DNA of 64,000 bases. Source: Leucobacter sp. L43 (lineage in GTDB: Bacteria; Actinomycetota; Actinomycetes; Actinomycetales; Microbacteriaceae). Within the stretch, counting starts at the first letter, position 1. The number at the start of each line of letters is the position of its first letter. The notes beneath the pieces were generated by a model. It had not been told where the DNA came from. It worked only from the letters and a program-made list of their open reading frames with translations, and made no database searches. The stretch is from the NCBI RefSeq assembly GCF_016597785.1, contig NZ_JAENJG010000001.1:1612001-1676000 (forward strand), written 5' to 3'. Of this stretch, positions 25,421-33,898 are shown piece by piece. The translations under genes and the position numbers were made by a program.

Positions 25421-25774
25421 ATGCGAGTCTGCTTCCAGATGCAGGTCAAGCCCGACCGCCTCTCCGAGTACGCCGAGCACCACGCCGCGGTCTGGCCCGA
25501 CATGCTCGCGGCGATCGCAGACGCCGGGCGCCGCAACTATTCGCTCTTCCTCCGCCCCGACGGACTGCTCATCGGGTACTACGAGACCGATGACGACGAC
25601 GCCGCCCAGCGCGCGCTCGAAGCCGACCCGCGCACCGCCGCGTGGGAGGAGAAGATGGCCGACTACTTCGTCGCCCTGGCCGGCCGCCCCGACCAGGCGG
25701 CCCCCCGACTTTCCGAGGTGTTCCACCTCGAAGACCAACTCGCGCGCCACCACGCGGGCACGAATCGCGCATAG
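25421..25774 (+). CDS. rhaM: L-rhamnose mutarotase
   Basis: Interconverts alpha- and beta-L-rhamnopyranose so that the isomerase receives the right anomer. It has 117 residues, slightly longer than the E. coli protein of about 104. The catalytic His lies in SEYAEHHAAVWPDML near residue 21, and the strand GLLIGYYETDDD carries the active-site tyrosine. GRPDQAAPRLSEVFHLE near the end is typical of the family. It follows the transporter and precedes rhaI by 28 bp, which anchors the sugar identity of the whole operon. Confidence 0.93.
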   Translation: MRVCFQMQVKPDRLSEYAEHHAAVWPDMLAAIADAGRRNYSLFLRPDGLLIGYYETDDDDAAQRALEADPRTAAWEEKMADYFVALAGRPDQAAPRLSEVFHLEDQLARHHAGTNRA

Positions 25775-25802
25775 CGCAGCATCAGACAGAAAGCCGCAGA
25801 AC

Positions 25803-26972
25803 ATGAGCACCCAGCTGACTCCCGAAATCCTCAGCACCCTCGAGAAGCAGTCCATCGAGGTCCCGTCGTGGGCCTACGGCAACTCGGGCACGCGCTTCAA
25901 GGTGTTCGGCACGCCGGGCACGCCGCGCGATCCGTTCGAGAAGATCGCCGATGCGGCCGAGGTCAACCGGCTCACCGGCCTCGCGCCGGCTGTCGCGCTG
26001 CACATCCCGTGGGATCTCGTCGACGACTTCTCGAAGCTCCGCGCACACGCCGAAGATCTCGGCGTGCAACTCGGCACCGTGAACTCCAACACCTTCCAGG
26101 ATGACGACTACAAGTTCGGCGCCCTCACGCACGAGGACGCCGCGATCCGTCGCAAAGCCATCGACCACCACCTGCAGTGCGTCGACGTCATGGACGAGAC
26201 CGGATCGCGTGACCTCAAGATCTGGCTCGCCGAGGGATCGAACTACCCGGGTCAGGCCGACATGCGCGGCCGTCAGGATCGCCTGCAGGAGTCCCTCCAG
26301 GAGATCTACGCCCGCCTCTCCGATGACCAGCGCCTCGTGCTCGAGTACAAGTTCTTCGAGCCGGCGTTCTACCACACCGATGTTCCCGACTGGGGCACGT
26401 CGTACGCCCAGGTCGCGGCGCTCGGAGAGAAGGCCATGGTCTGCCTCGACACCGGGCACCACGCCCCTGGCACCAACATCGAGTTCATCGTGATGCAGCT
26501 GCTGCGGCTCGGCAAGCTCGGCTCGTTCGACTTCAACAGCCGCTTCTACGCCGATGACGACCTGATCGTGGGCGCCGCCGATCCGTTCCAGCTCTTCCGC
26601 ATTCTCGTCGAGGTCGTGCGCGGCGACGGGCTGAACAACCCCGACGTCAGTTTCATGCTCGACCAGTGCCACAACGTCGAGGAGAAGATCCCCGGCCAGA
26701 TCCGCTCAGTGCTCAACGTGCAGGAGATGACGGCCCGAGCCCTGCTGCTCGACCGTGACGCACTCGGTGCGGCGCAGCGCTCCGGCGATGTGCTCGGAGC
26801 CAACGCGATCATGATGGACGCCTTCTACACGGATGTGCGGCCGGCGCTCGCCGAGTGGCGCGAGTCGCGGGGCCTGCCCGCCGACCCGATGGCCGCGTAC
26901 GCCGCCTCGGGCTACCAGGCGAAGATCAACGCCGACCGCGTCGGCGGCGCTCAGGCGAGCTGGGGCGCGTAA
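25803..26972 (+). CDS. rhaI: L-rhamnose isomerase (RhaI type)
   Basis: TIM-barrel, metal-dependent isomerase converting L-rhamnose to L-rhamnulose, 389 residues. It belongs to the RhaI class of rhizobia, Pseudomonas and actinobacteria, not the E. coli RhaA class. Metal-site strands include DLKIWLAEGSNYPGQADMRG near residue 140, LVLEYKFFEPAFYHTDV near 178, VCLDTGHHAPGTN near 214 and LGSFDFNSRFYADDDL near 240. SWAYGNSGTRFKVF at residues 22-35 is the conserved N-terminal stretch. The start is ATG 25803; the open frame further up overlaps rhaM. Confidence 0.93.
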   Translation: MSTQLTPEILSTLEKQSIEVPSWAYGNSGTRFKVFGTPGTPRDPFEKIADAAEVNRLTGLAPAVALHIPWDLVDDFSKLRAHAEDLGVQLGTVNSNTFQDDDYKFGALTHEDAAIRRKAIDHHLQCVDVMDETGSRDLKIWLAEGSNYPGQADMRGRQDRLQESLQEIYARLSDDQRLVLEYKFFEPAFYHTDVPDWGTSYAQVAALGEKAMVCLDTGHHAPGTNIEFIVMQLLRLGKLGSFDFNSRFYADDDLIVGAADPFQLFRILVEVVRGDGLNNPDVSFMLDQCHNVEEKIPGQIRSVLNVQEMTARALLLDRDALGAAQRSGDVLGANAIMMDAFYTDVRPALAEWRESRGLPADPMAAYAASGYQAKINADRVGGAQASWGA

Positions 26973-27026
26973 CCGCCTCCCCGCTCCGTCCCCACCCCAC
27001 CCCTCCACCCCCACCCCTCCCCATCT

Positions 27027-27097
27027 GCGAGCGGGGTCACTTTGGGAGCGTGTTGCTGTGTTTTCGACCGCGACACACTCCCAAAGTGACCCGCTGC
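27027..27097. repeat. Intergenic palindromic repeat, copy 2 (long-loop form)
   Basis: Left arm GGGTCACTTTGGGAG pairs perfectly with CTCCCAAAGTGACCC; GCGAGC lies outside on the left and GCTGC on the right. The loop side TTCGACCGCGACAC is shared with copy 3. It stands 55 bp after the rhaI stop and before the next LacI gene, on the same strand, so it may end the rhamnose transcript. Confidence 0.9.
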
Positions 27098-27186
27098 GGG
27101 TGTTGGGGTGGGTGGGTGGCTGAGGCAGGTACCGAGGGTTTTGGCGGCGGTGGCGAGCTCTGGGCGAACAGCTGCGCGTCTCGCGA

Positions 27187-27204
27187 TAGGATCGTTCAAT
27201 GAAC
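27187..27204 (+). promoter_or_regulatory. -10 box and LacI-type operator of the second LacI gene
   Basis: TAGGAT (27187-27192) is a good -10 box. GTTCAATGAAC (27194-27204) follows at once, at the predicted start of transcription. It is the same odd-spaced palindrome as GGTTCATTGAACC at 35191, so the repressor probably controls its own gene as well as the operon starting at 35152. Confidence 0.6.
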
Positions 27205-27234
27205 CATCCTCTTCTCTGCACCGGGCGGTAGCCC

Positions 27235-28236
27235 ATGGCGACTATTCGAGACGTCGCCCGCCTCGCAGGAGTGTCCTCGGGAACCGTGAGCAACGTGCTC
27301 AACCGCCCCTCGTACGTGCGCGCCGACACTCGTGAACGGGTGCAGCGCGCCATCTCCGAGCTCGACTTCATCCCCGATCAGCGGTCGCGTCAGTTCCGCC
27401 CCGGCCGCACGCGAACCATCGGCATCACCGTCGCCGAACTCGGAAACCCGTTCTTCGTGGATGTCGCACTCGGCGCCGAAGCGGTGTGCCGGGAGCGCGA
27501 CCTCGGAGTGGTGCTCTGCAACAGCTCGTACGATCCGCAGTTGGAGTCCCAGAATCTCGACCTGCTCGTGCAGCAGCGCGTGCAGGGCATCATCATCTCT
27601 CCAGTGGACGAGCGCAGCTCCCGCCTCGACATGCTGAAGGATCGCGGCGTGCCGATGGTCTTCGTGGACCGCGTGGGCGACGACCGCGACGTCTGGTCGG
27701 TGGTGATCGATGACCGCGAAGGCGGACGGCTGGGCGCTCGGCACCTGGTCTCGCGTGGGCACCGGCGCATCGCGTTCCTCGGGCATCCGCACCGCTCCCC
27801 CAAGGTGAGGTCGCGGTACGAGGGCGCTCGCGAGGTCGTGCATCAATCAGACGGAGACATCACCCTCGAAGTCGTGACCACGGCATCGTGGACCGTGGAC
27901 GAGGGCCGGCGCCTCGGCGCGGCCCTCGCAGCGCGCCCGCACGACAAACGACCGAGCGCGGTGCTCTGCGCGAACGACATGCTCGCGCTCGGCCTCATCC
28001 AGGAGCTCGTGCGCTGCGGCTTGCGCGTTCCCGACGACATCGCCGTGGTCGGTTACGACGACATCGAGTGGGCATCGATCGGAGCGGTACCGCTCACGAC
28101 CGTCGCACAGCCCAGAGAGCGGTTGGGCCGCACGGCGGTCGAGATGATGATCCAACTCATCGACCGGCCGGGCCCGCTTCCGCAGGCCAACCACATCGTG
28201 CTCGCTCCCGAACTGGTCGTGCGCTCCTCCACCTGA
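27235..28236 (+). CDS. LacI-family repressor, predicted regulator of the 35-28 kb operon
   Basis: Repressor of 333 residues. Helix-turn-helix MATIRDVARLAGVSSGTVSN at the N-terminus, hinge FRPGRTRTIGITV near residue 55, and an effector domain with RVPDDIAVVGYDDIEWASIG near 265. It converges on the binding-protein gene of the operon it probably controls. Odd-centred operators of the form TTCAnTGAA before its own gene and before 35152 differ from the even-centred rhamnose operators. The effector is unknown. ATG 27235 directly precedes the helix-turn-helix. Confidence 0.88.
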   Translation: MATIRDVARLAGVSSGTVSNVLNRPSYVRADTRERVQRAISELDFIPDQRSRQFRPGRTRTIGITVAELGNPFFVDVALGAEAVCRERDLGVVLCNSSYDPQLESQNLDLLVQQRVQGIIISPVDERSSRLDMLKDRGVPMVFVDRVGDDRDVWSVVIDDREGGRLGARHLVSRGHRRIAFLGHPHRSPKVRSRYEGAREVVHQSDGDITLEVVTTASWTVDEGRRLGAALAARPHDKRPSAVLCANDMLALGLIQELVRCGLRVPDDIAVVGYDDIEWASIGAVPLTTVAQPRERLGRTAVEMMIQLIDRPGPLPQANHIVLAPELVVRSST

Positions 28237-28260
28237 TCGGGAGCGGTCTCGCAGCACAGG

Positions 28261-28292
28261 AACGGGCCCCGCTGCACAACGCGGGGCCCGTT
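28261..28292. terminator. Bidirectional hairpin terminator
   Basis: Perfect 12-bp stem AACGGGCCCCGC / GCGGGGCCCGTT around an 8-nt loop, between the converging LacI and binding-protein genes. Short AA and TT flanks give a slight U-tract in both directions. Confidence 0.85.
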
Positions 28293-28314
28293 CCGTGCCT
28301 CTCGGCGGGTGGAC

Positions 28315-29301
28315 CTAGAACGCGGGTTCGACGTCTTCGACGTTCTCCGCAGTGACGACCGTCAGCGGAATGGGGATGCGATTCTCAACGGTCTCGCCCG
28401 CCGCGGCCTGGACGATCGTCTCGAGCGCGAGCTTGCCGTCCTCGACCGGCGACTGCACGATGGTCGCGTAGAACTGACCGTCGCGAATCGACTCGAACGC
28501 GTCCTGCTGGCCGTTGATACCGACGATCGGCGGAATCTCCGCAGGATCCTTGCCCGCTTCAGCCCACGCGTCGATGAAGCCGCGCGCCATCGTGTCGTCG
28601 TTCGCGTAGACGCCGTCGATATCGTCCCCGAAGCGGGTGATCAGATCTCGGCTCGCGACGAGCGCCTTCTGCTGATCGAAGTCGGCGTTGACGGTCTGCA
28701 GCACCTCGATGTCCGAGCCGATCTTCTCGAGCTGCTCCGTGAATCCGTCGGTGCGTCCGATACTCGTGCCGTTGCCGGCCTGGCCGGCGATGATGACGAC
28801 CCCGCCCTCGCCGCCGAGCGCCTCATCCATGGCGTCCGCCGAGAGCACTCCCTCCTCGTAGACGTCGGGGCCGGTGAAACTCTCCACCAGCTCGAGCGCC
28901 TCGTCGTCCATCGGCGAGTTGATCAGCACGACCGGAATGCCCGCCGTCTGCGCCTGGATGAGCCCCGGGATGTACGCCTGCGGATCGAGCGGCCACAGCA
29001 CGATCCCATCGGGGCTGCGTCCGATGCACGTCGTCAGCTGCTCAGTGCCGGTCTGGACATCGAAATCCTGGCTCAGCATGGTGACTTTCGCCCCCGCCTC
29101 GTCCGCTGCAGCTTGAAACGCCTCGTTCGCGGGAGTGGCGTACGCGTGCGACTCGGCGGCGGTGATGTAGCAGATCTCCGCCCCTGCACCGGCTTCGGCG
29201 TCGGGTGACTCGGCGGCGGAATCGGCTCCTGAAGTCGAGCAGGAGGCGAGGAGGAGTGCCGCGGCGAACGCGGTCCCTCCGAGGAATACCTTCTTGATCA
29301 T
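28315..29301 (-). CDS. Sugar ABC importer binding protein (lipoprotein)
   Basis: Extracellular binding protein of 328 residues, last gene of a six-gene leftward operon. The lipobox LASC puts the lipidated Cys near residue 21 after FLGGTAFAAALLLASC. The mature protein has the Peripla_BP_4 fold (EQLTTCIGRSPDGIVLWPLD, VVLINSPMDDEALELVESF, DGVYANDDTMARGFIDAWAE). No rhamnose enzyme is near; by operon it serves the cupin isomerase substrate. GAAAGGACACCCGC precedes the ATG. Confidence 0.88.
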   Translation of the reverse strand: MIKKVFLGGTAFAAALLLASCSTSGADSAAESPDAEAGAGAEICYITAAESHAYATPANEAFQAAADEAGAKVTMLSQDFDVQTGTEQLTTCIGRSPDGIVLWPLDPQAYIPGLIQAQTAGIPVVLINSPMDDEALELVESFTGPDVYEEGVLSADAMDEALGGEGGVVIIAGQAGNGTSIGRTDGFTEQLEKIGSDIEVLQTVNADFDQQKALVASRDLITRFGDDIDGVYANDDTMARGFIDAWAEAGKDPAEIPPIVGINGQQDAFESIRDGQFYATIVQSPVEDGKLALETIVQAAAGETVENRIPIPLTVVTAENVEDVEPAF

Positions 29302-30353
29302 GCGGGTGTCCTTTCGGTTTCGTGTTGACGGGCGGCATCCCTCTTCGGTGAGAGGCGCCGCAGCAGTGCGGTAGGTGATACATCAGTGCCACGCTTCGCG
29401 TGGGTCAGACGGTCGAGCAGGATGAGGAGGAGCAGGATGGCACCGGTCACGATGTCCTGCACATACGCGGGGATGCTCTGGTACTCCATGGCGGTCGTCA
29501 GAGCGGCGAGGGTGAGCAACCCGCCGAGTGTGCCGAGGGCCGAACCGACGCCTCCCTCGAGCCGGGTTCCTCCGATGACCACCGCGGCGATGGCGGTGAG
29601 CACGATCGTGTCGCCGAAGACCGGGGACCCCGTATTGGAGGCGATGCCGAACGTCACCCCTGCGAGACCGGCCATCAGACCGCTGAAGGCGAATGCTCCG
29701 AAGAGGTACCAGCGCGACCGGATGCCGCTCGCCGCCGCACTCGTCGCGTTGCTGCCGACCGCGAACAGGTTTCGCCCTGAGACCATCCGCGTCAGCCAGA
29801 CATGCAGCAGGAGAATGAGCACGACGAAGATGAAGACGCGCGTGGAGAGCGTGCCGAGGACCGGCTGCGTCAGAGGAATCCCGAAGAACGGATCGATGCC
29901 GCTGACGGGCCGCGAATCGGTGATGAGGTGGCACACCGCGCGGAATAGCAGCATCGAGGCGAGTGTCGCGACGAGGGAGTTGATCCGGAGCAGCACCACC
30001 AGCACCCCGTTGCAGCAGCCGGCGAGCAGTCCGATGCCGAGGCCGGCGATGGCCGCGGGAACCTGACCCATGGATTCTTGGAGACCGACTGCCGCGATAC
30101 CGGACAGCGCAAGGATCGCGCCCCCGGAGAGGTCCAGTTGGCCGGCGATCAGCACGACCGTCAGTCCGATCGCGATGAGTCCCATGGTCGCCACGCGATC
30201 GATGCCGAGGCTGAGCGTTCGAGCTTCGAAGAACCCGGGGACGAATGTGGCGGCGATGACGAGTGTCGCGATCAGGATCACGATGACGCGGTAGCGCACC
30301 AATCCGAGCAACGCGAGACTCCATCCGCCACGCAACGGTGATACCGCGCTCAT
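29298..30353 (-). CDS. Sugar ABC importer permease
   Basis: BPD_transp_2 permease of 351 residues with about ten membrane segments. VVLIAGQLDLSGGAILALSG near residue 62 is a variant of the usual DLSVG motif with a Gly at the valine position. FGDTIVLTAIAAVVIGGTRL near 245 is the conserved late segment. ATG and stop overlap both neighbours by 4 bp. Confidence 0.87.
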   Translation of the reverse strand: MSAVSPLRGGWSLALLGLVRYRVIVILIATLVIAATFVPGFFEARTLSLGIDRVATMGLIAIGLTVVLIAGQLDLSGGAILALSGIAAVGLQESMGQVPAAIAGLGIGLLAGCCNGVLVVLLRINSLVATLASMLLFRAVCHLITDSRPVSGIDPFFGIPLTQPVLGTLSTRVFIFVVLILLLHVWLTRMVSGRNLFAVGSNATSAAASGIRSRWYLFGAFAFSGLMAGLAGVTFGIASNTGSPVFGDTIVLTAIAAVVIGGTRLEGGVGSALGTLGGLLTLAALTTAMEYQSIPAYVQDIVTGAILLLLILLDRLTHAKRGTDVSPTALLRRLSPKRDAARQHETERTPA

Positions 30354-31357
30354 GAGCGGCCTCCCTTCCGACGGAGGTAGATGTCGAGCGAGACGGCGCC
30401 GACGATGAGCAAGCCCTTCGCGATCCCCTGGACCGCCGTGGGTACGCCCTGCAGCACCAGGATGTTGTTGAGCAGGGCGACGAACAGGAGTCCGCCGATC
30501 GCTCGAGGAATGCTGCCCGACCCGCCGAGCAGACTGATACCGCCGACGACAACGGCCGTGATCGCGTCGAACTCGTAGCCGACCCCGATCGCGGGCCTCG
30601 CCGTCTGCAGGGTGATCCCGAGCAGCGCGCCCGCAAGCCCGCTCAGCCCGGCGGTCATGACGAACGCGGACGCCCGGGTTCGTGCAAGCGGCACCGCACT
30701 CGCCCGCGTGGCGTCAGGATTGCTTCCCGCCGCATAGACCCAGCGACCGAGCGTCGTTCGCGAGAGCACCAGATGGCCGATGACTGCGACGATCACGAAG
30801 ATGATGACGATCACCGGGATCCCGAACACCCGACTGTTCACGAAAGCCTGGGCGTCGGCGTCGGAGCCGTACACGATGACCCCGCCGACGCTCCACTGCG
30901 CGATGCCGAGCACGATGGTGCTGACGCCGAGTGTCGTGATCACGGGGTTGATGCGCGCATACCCGATCAGGATGCCGCTCACGACCCCGGCGCCGCACGC
31001 CGCCAGAATCCCGACGAGCGCTGCCGCGAAGGTGCCGATGGCCGGTTGGAGGCCGAGGGTGAGAATCGCGCCGACGGCCACGGTGGCCGGGACCGAGAGA
31101 TCGGCCAAGCCGCGCGTGATGAAGACGAACGTCATACCCACCACGATCACGCCGAGTATCGAGATGTTGATCAGCACGTTGACCAGATTGCCCACCGAGA
31201 AGAACCGGTCGGAGAGCAGCGTGCCGATCACGAGGAGCAGCACGATGCCGACGGGCATTCCGATCACCGGACCGAGGCGCGCCCCTAGATTGGCGCGGGT
31301 GACCCGGCTCGTGCCCGGCACCCCCGTGATCGTCGTATCGAGTTTCGTATCGGTCAT
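30350..31357 (-). CDS. Sugar ABC importer permease
   Basis: Second permease of the same importer, 335 residues. FVFITRGLADLSVPATVAVG near residue 82 takes the place of the DLSVG motif. GVGYEFDAITAVVVGGISLL near 250 is the class signature. It is coupled by ATGA overlaps to the ATPase upstream and the other permease downstream. Confidence 0.87.
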   Translation of the reverse strand: MTDTKLDTTITGVPGTSRVTRANLGARLGPVIGMPVGIVLLLVIGTLLSDRFFSVGNLVNVLINISILGVIVVGMTFVFITRGLADLSVPATVAVGAILTLGLQPAIGTFAAALVGILAACGAGVVSGILIGYARINPVITTLGVSTIVLGIAQWSVGGVIVYGSDADAQAFVNSRVFGIPVIVIIFVIVAVIGHLVLSRTTLGRWVYAAGSNPDATRASAVPLARTRASAFVMTAGLSGLAGALLGITLQTARPAIGVGYEFDAITAVVVGGISLLGGSGSIPRAIGGLLFVALLNNILVLQGVPTAVQGIAKGLLIVGAVSLDIYLRRKGGRS

Positions 31358-32847
31358 GCGTGCGCCGCCTCTCCCGTTGCCGCGAGCATCACGGTGGCCT
31401 CGTCGGCTTCGGTTCGATCCAGTTCAGCCGTCACGCGCCCCTCACTGAGCACGTATATCCGGTCGCTCACCGCGAGCACCTCTGGCAGCTCAGACGAGAT
31501 GAGCAGAATCGCGGTGCCAGCGGCGGCGAGCTCGCCGATGATCGCGTGGATGTCTGCCTTCGCGCCGACGTCCACCCCGCGCGTCGGCTCATCGAGGATG
31601 AGCACTCGGGGTCGAGCGGCGAGCCATTTCGCGATCACCACCTTCTGCTGGTTGCCGCCGCTCAGGGTGTCGACGGCGCGTTCGATGACCGGCGGTGAGA
31701 CCCCGAGCGTCTCGACCTGCTCGCGCACCAGGTCCCGTTCGCGCGAGCGGGAGATCCATCCCGCGGTCGAGAGGCTCCGCAGCACGGGGAGCGAAACATT
31801 GTCTTTGATGGATGCGGAGGGCACGATGCCGTCGCGCTTCCGATCCTCTGGCACGTACGCGATGCCCGCAGCGACTCCCTGCGCCGGTGTGCGCGCGACC
31901 AGCTCGGCTCCATCGACGCGCACGGCGCCCGCCTGCGCACGATCCAGACCGAACACGGCCCGTGCGACTTCCGTGCGCCCCGCCCCGACGAGGCCCGCCA
32001 GACCCACGATCTCTCCTGCGCGAACGTTCAGCGTCACGTCGGAGAATGCTCCGGCTCGCGTGAGCCCGTCGACCTCGAGCACGACGTCCCCGATCGGGAC
32101 GACGCGTTTCGGGAAGATATCGGTGAGATCCCGACCCACCATCAGGCGGATCATCTCCCCCGCCGTCAACCCGTCCGAAGCCCGGGTGTCGATCTGCTGA
32201 CCGTCGCGCAGCACCGTGACCTGGTCGGCGAGATCCAACACCTCGCGAAGCCGGTGACTGATGTAGATGATCGCGATTCCATCGGCGCGCATGCGGCGCA
32301 CGATGTGGAAGAGCGCCTGTGCTTCGTGCTCGCTCAGTGACGATGTGGGTTCGTCGAGCACGATGATGCTCGGGTGCTGCGCGTACGCCTTCGCGATCTC
32401 GACGATCTGCTGCTGGCTCACGGTGAGCGACCCGAGAAGCGCCGAGGGATCGATCCGAGCGTTGAAGGCGTCGAGCACGGCAGACGCGGCATCGGAGAGG
32501 GCCCGACGACGCACGAAGCCGAACCGGGCAGGGGTCGCGCCGAGCATGATGTTCTCCGCGACCGTCAGATCCGGCACGAGATTCAGCTCCTGGTAGACCA
32601 TCCCGATACCGCGCTTTCGCGCGTCGATGGGTCCGGCGATCCGGGTTTCTGAGCCTCCGAGGACGATGGAGCCAGCATCCGGCTGATACACACCGGCGAG
32701 GATCTTCATCAGCGTCGATTTCCCTGCGCCGTTCTCGCCGACGATCGCGTGCACCTCACCGGCTCTGGCGACCAGATCGACATCCGCGAGTGCCCGGATG
32801 CCGGGGAACGATTTCGAGATGCCGCGCATCTCCAGTGCGACGGTCAT
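31354..32847 (-). CDS. Sugar ABC importer ATPase
   Basis: Fused double ABC ATPase of 497 residues. Domain 1 Walker A GENGAGKSTLMK near residue 38, Walker B IIVLDEPTSSL near 165. Domain 2 has degenerate Walker A GLVGAGRTEVARAVFG and the signature LSGGNQQKVVIAKWLA near 400, followed by LILDEPTRGVDVG. The ATG 32847 is chosen because the ATGA overlap with the DUF4432 gene and the motif start MTVALEMRGISKSFPGIRAL agree; an open extension upstream overlaps that gene. Confidence 0.9.
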   Translation of the reverse strand: MTVALEMRGISKSFPGIRALADVDLVARAGEVHAIVGENGAGKSTLMKILAGVYQPDAGSIVLGGSETRIAGPIDARKRGIGMVYQELNLVPDLTVAENIMLGATPARFGFVRRRALSDAASAVLDAFNARIDPSALLGSLTVSQQQIVEIAKAYAQHPSIIVLDEPTSSLSEHEAQALFHIVRRMRADGIAIIYISHRLREVLDLADQVTVLRDGQQIDTRASDGLTAGEMIRLMVGRDLTDIFPKRVVPIGDVVLEVDGLTRAGAFSDVTLNVRAGEIVGLAGLVGAGRTEVARAVFGLDRAQAGAVRVDGAELVARTPAQGVAAGIAYVPEDRKRDGIVPSASIKDNVSLPVLRSLSTAGWISRSRERDLVREQVETLGVSPPVIERAVDTLSGGNQQKVVIAKWLAARPRVLILDEPTRGVDVGAKADIHAIIGELAAAGTAILLISSELPEVLAVSDRIYVLSEGRVTAELDRTEADEATVMLAATGEAAHA

Positions 32848-33896
32848 GCGGATCCTCCTGACTCGGGTGAGCTGCCGACCCGGCTCGCTCCGCAGTGAAA
32901 TTCGAGACGATAGTCCGCGCTCTCCCCGGCGGCGAGCATCGGCAGGACGCCGGCCTCGCTCGCGGCGGCACGGCCGCGGCTCCAGTCGACGTTCGTCGGT
33001 TCGAGCCCGAGTACGTAATGCCCTTCTCCCAGCATCTTCCACTGGTGCAGCGCCGGCAGCGAGGCGGTGTCGAACCGCACGGCGACGCGGACATCGCGCG
33101 TCGGGTTGTCGAGCGACACCTCCGCGATCCCCTGCCCGGTGAAATCGTGCTTGAACACCTGTTCGGCGTACCCCGGAACCGGCCCGGTGATCTCGAACCA
33201 TTGCGAGAGTCCGTGTTCCGCGTCAGCGTCACGAGGGGACACCGAGACCGACGGCACCTCGAGCACCGAGCCGTCGTCGAGCAGAGGCCACCCGAGATTC
33301 GCGTGGTAGAGCACCATGTGCCCGGCCGCCGCCGACCCTTCGTTGGTCACGCGATCCTCCACCACGATCGACGCCCCGCCGAGCGGTACGGTGATGCGGC
33401 GGGTGAGCAGCAGGTTGTCTCCGAAGACACTGGCCTGACGCACCTCCGCTTCCACCACGAGTTCGGCGTCGGTCACCTGCGCCCGAGTGACGACCGACGG
33501 CGTCGAACCGATTCGGCCGTGCATCGGGTACTCGACTCCCGCCACCGTGCTCGCTGGGCCGTACGAGTCGAGCCCGCAGGTCGCGAGCAGACCGCCTCCG
33601 AACGTGCGGAGCCACTCGGTCCCCGAATCCACGGTGAGGCCGGGATCGGCGAATCCGGTGGGAGAGTGCCAGGCGATCGGGACGCCCCGGTACGCCACCG
33701 CGCCGATGTCGAGTGCGCGATCGGGGTGCAGCTCGACCGTCAGCCCGCCACCCGAGGTGAGCACGATGCGACGAGCGCCCCGAGCCGCGCCCTGCGTCTC
33801 GTCGAATCGATCGATGCGGGCGAGCTGATGGAGCGAGCCGGTGCGACGCCTCACCTCCGCGAGTGTCCGGCCGTACAGCTTCGGTTGAGCGGACAT
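32844..33896 (-). CDS. DUF4432 aldose epimerase-like protein
   Basis: Protein of 350 residues in the galactose mutarotase-like superfamily, DUF4432 branch. Visible features are TVELHPDRALDIGAVAYRGV near residue 53, EWLRTFGGGLLATCGLDSYG near 93, MVLYHANLGWPLLD near 193 and LGLEPTNVDWSRG near 300. These proteins probably catalyse anomer or epimer conversion of sugars, but few have been studied. It sits 2 bp after the cupin isomerase and overlaps the ATPase by 4 bp, which implies action on the imported sugar or its product. Confidence 0.85.
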   Translation of the reverse strand: MSAQPKLYGRTLAEVRRRTGSLHQLARIDRFDETQGAARGARRIVLTSGGGLTVELHPDRALDIGAVAYRGVPIAWHSPTGFADPGLTVDSGTEWLRTFGGGLLATCGLDSYGPASTVAGVEYPMHGRIGSTPSVVTRAQVTDAELVVEAEVRQASVFGDNLLLTRRITVPLGGASIVVEDRVTNEGSAAAGHMVLYHANLGWPLLDDGSVLEVPSVSVSPRDADAEHGLSQWFEITGPVPGYAEQVFKHDFTGQGIAEVSLDNPTRDVRVAVRFDTASLPALHQWKMLGEGHYVLGLEPTNVDWSRGRAAASEAGVLPMLAAGESADYRLEFHCGASRVGSSPESGGSA

Positions 33897-33898
33897 CG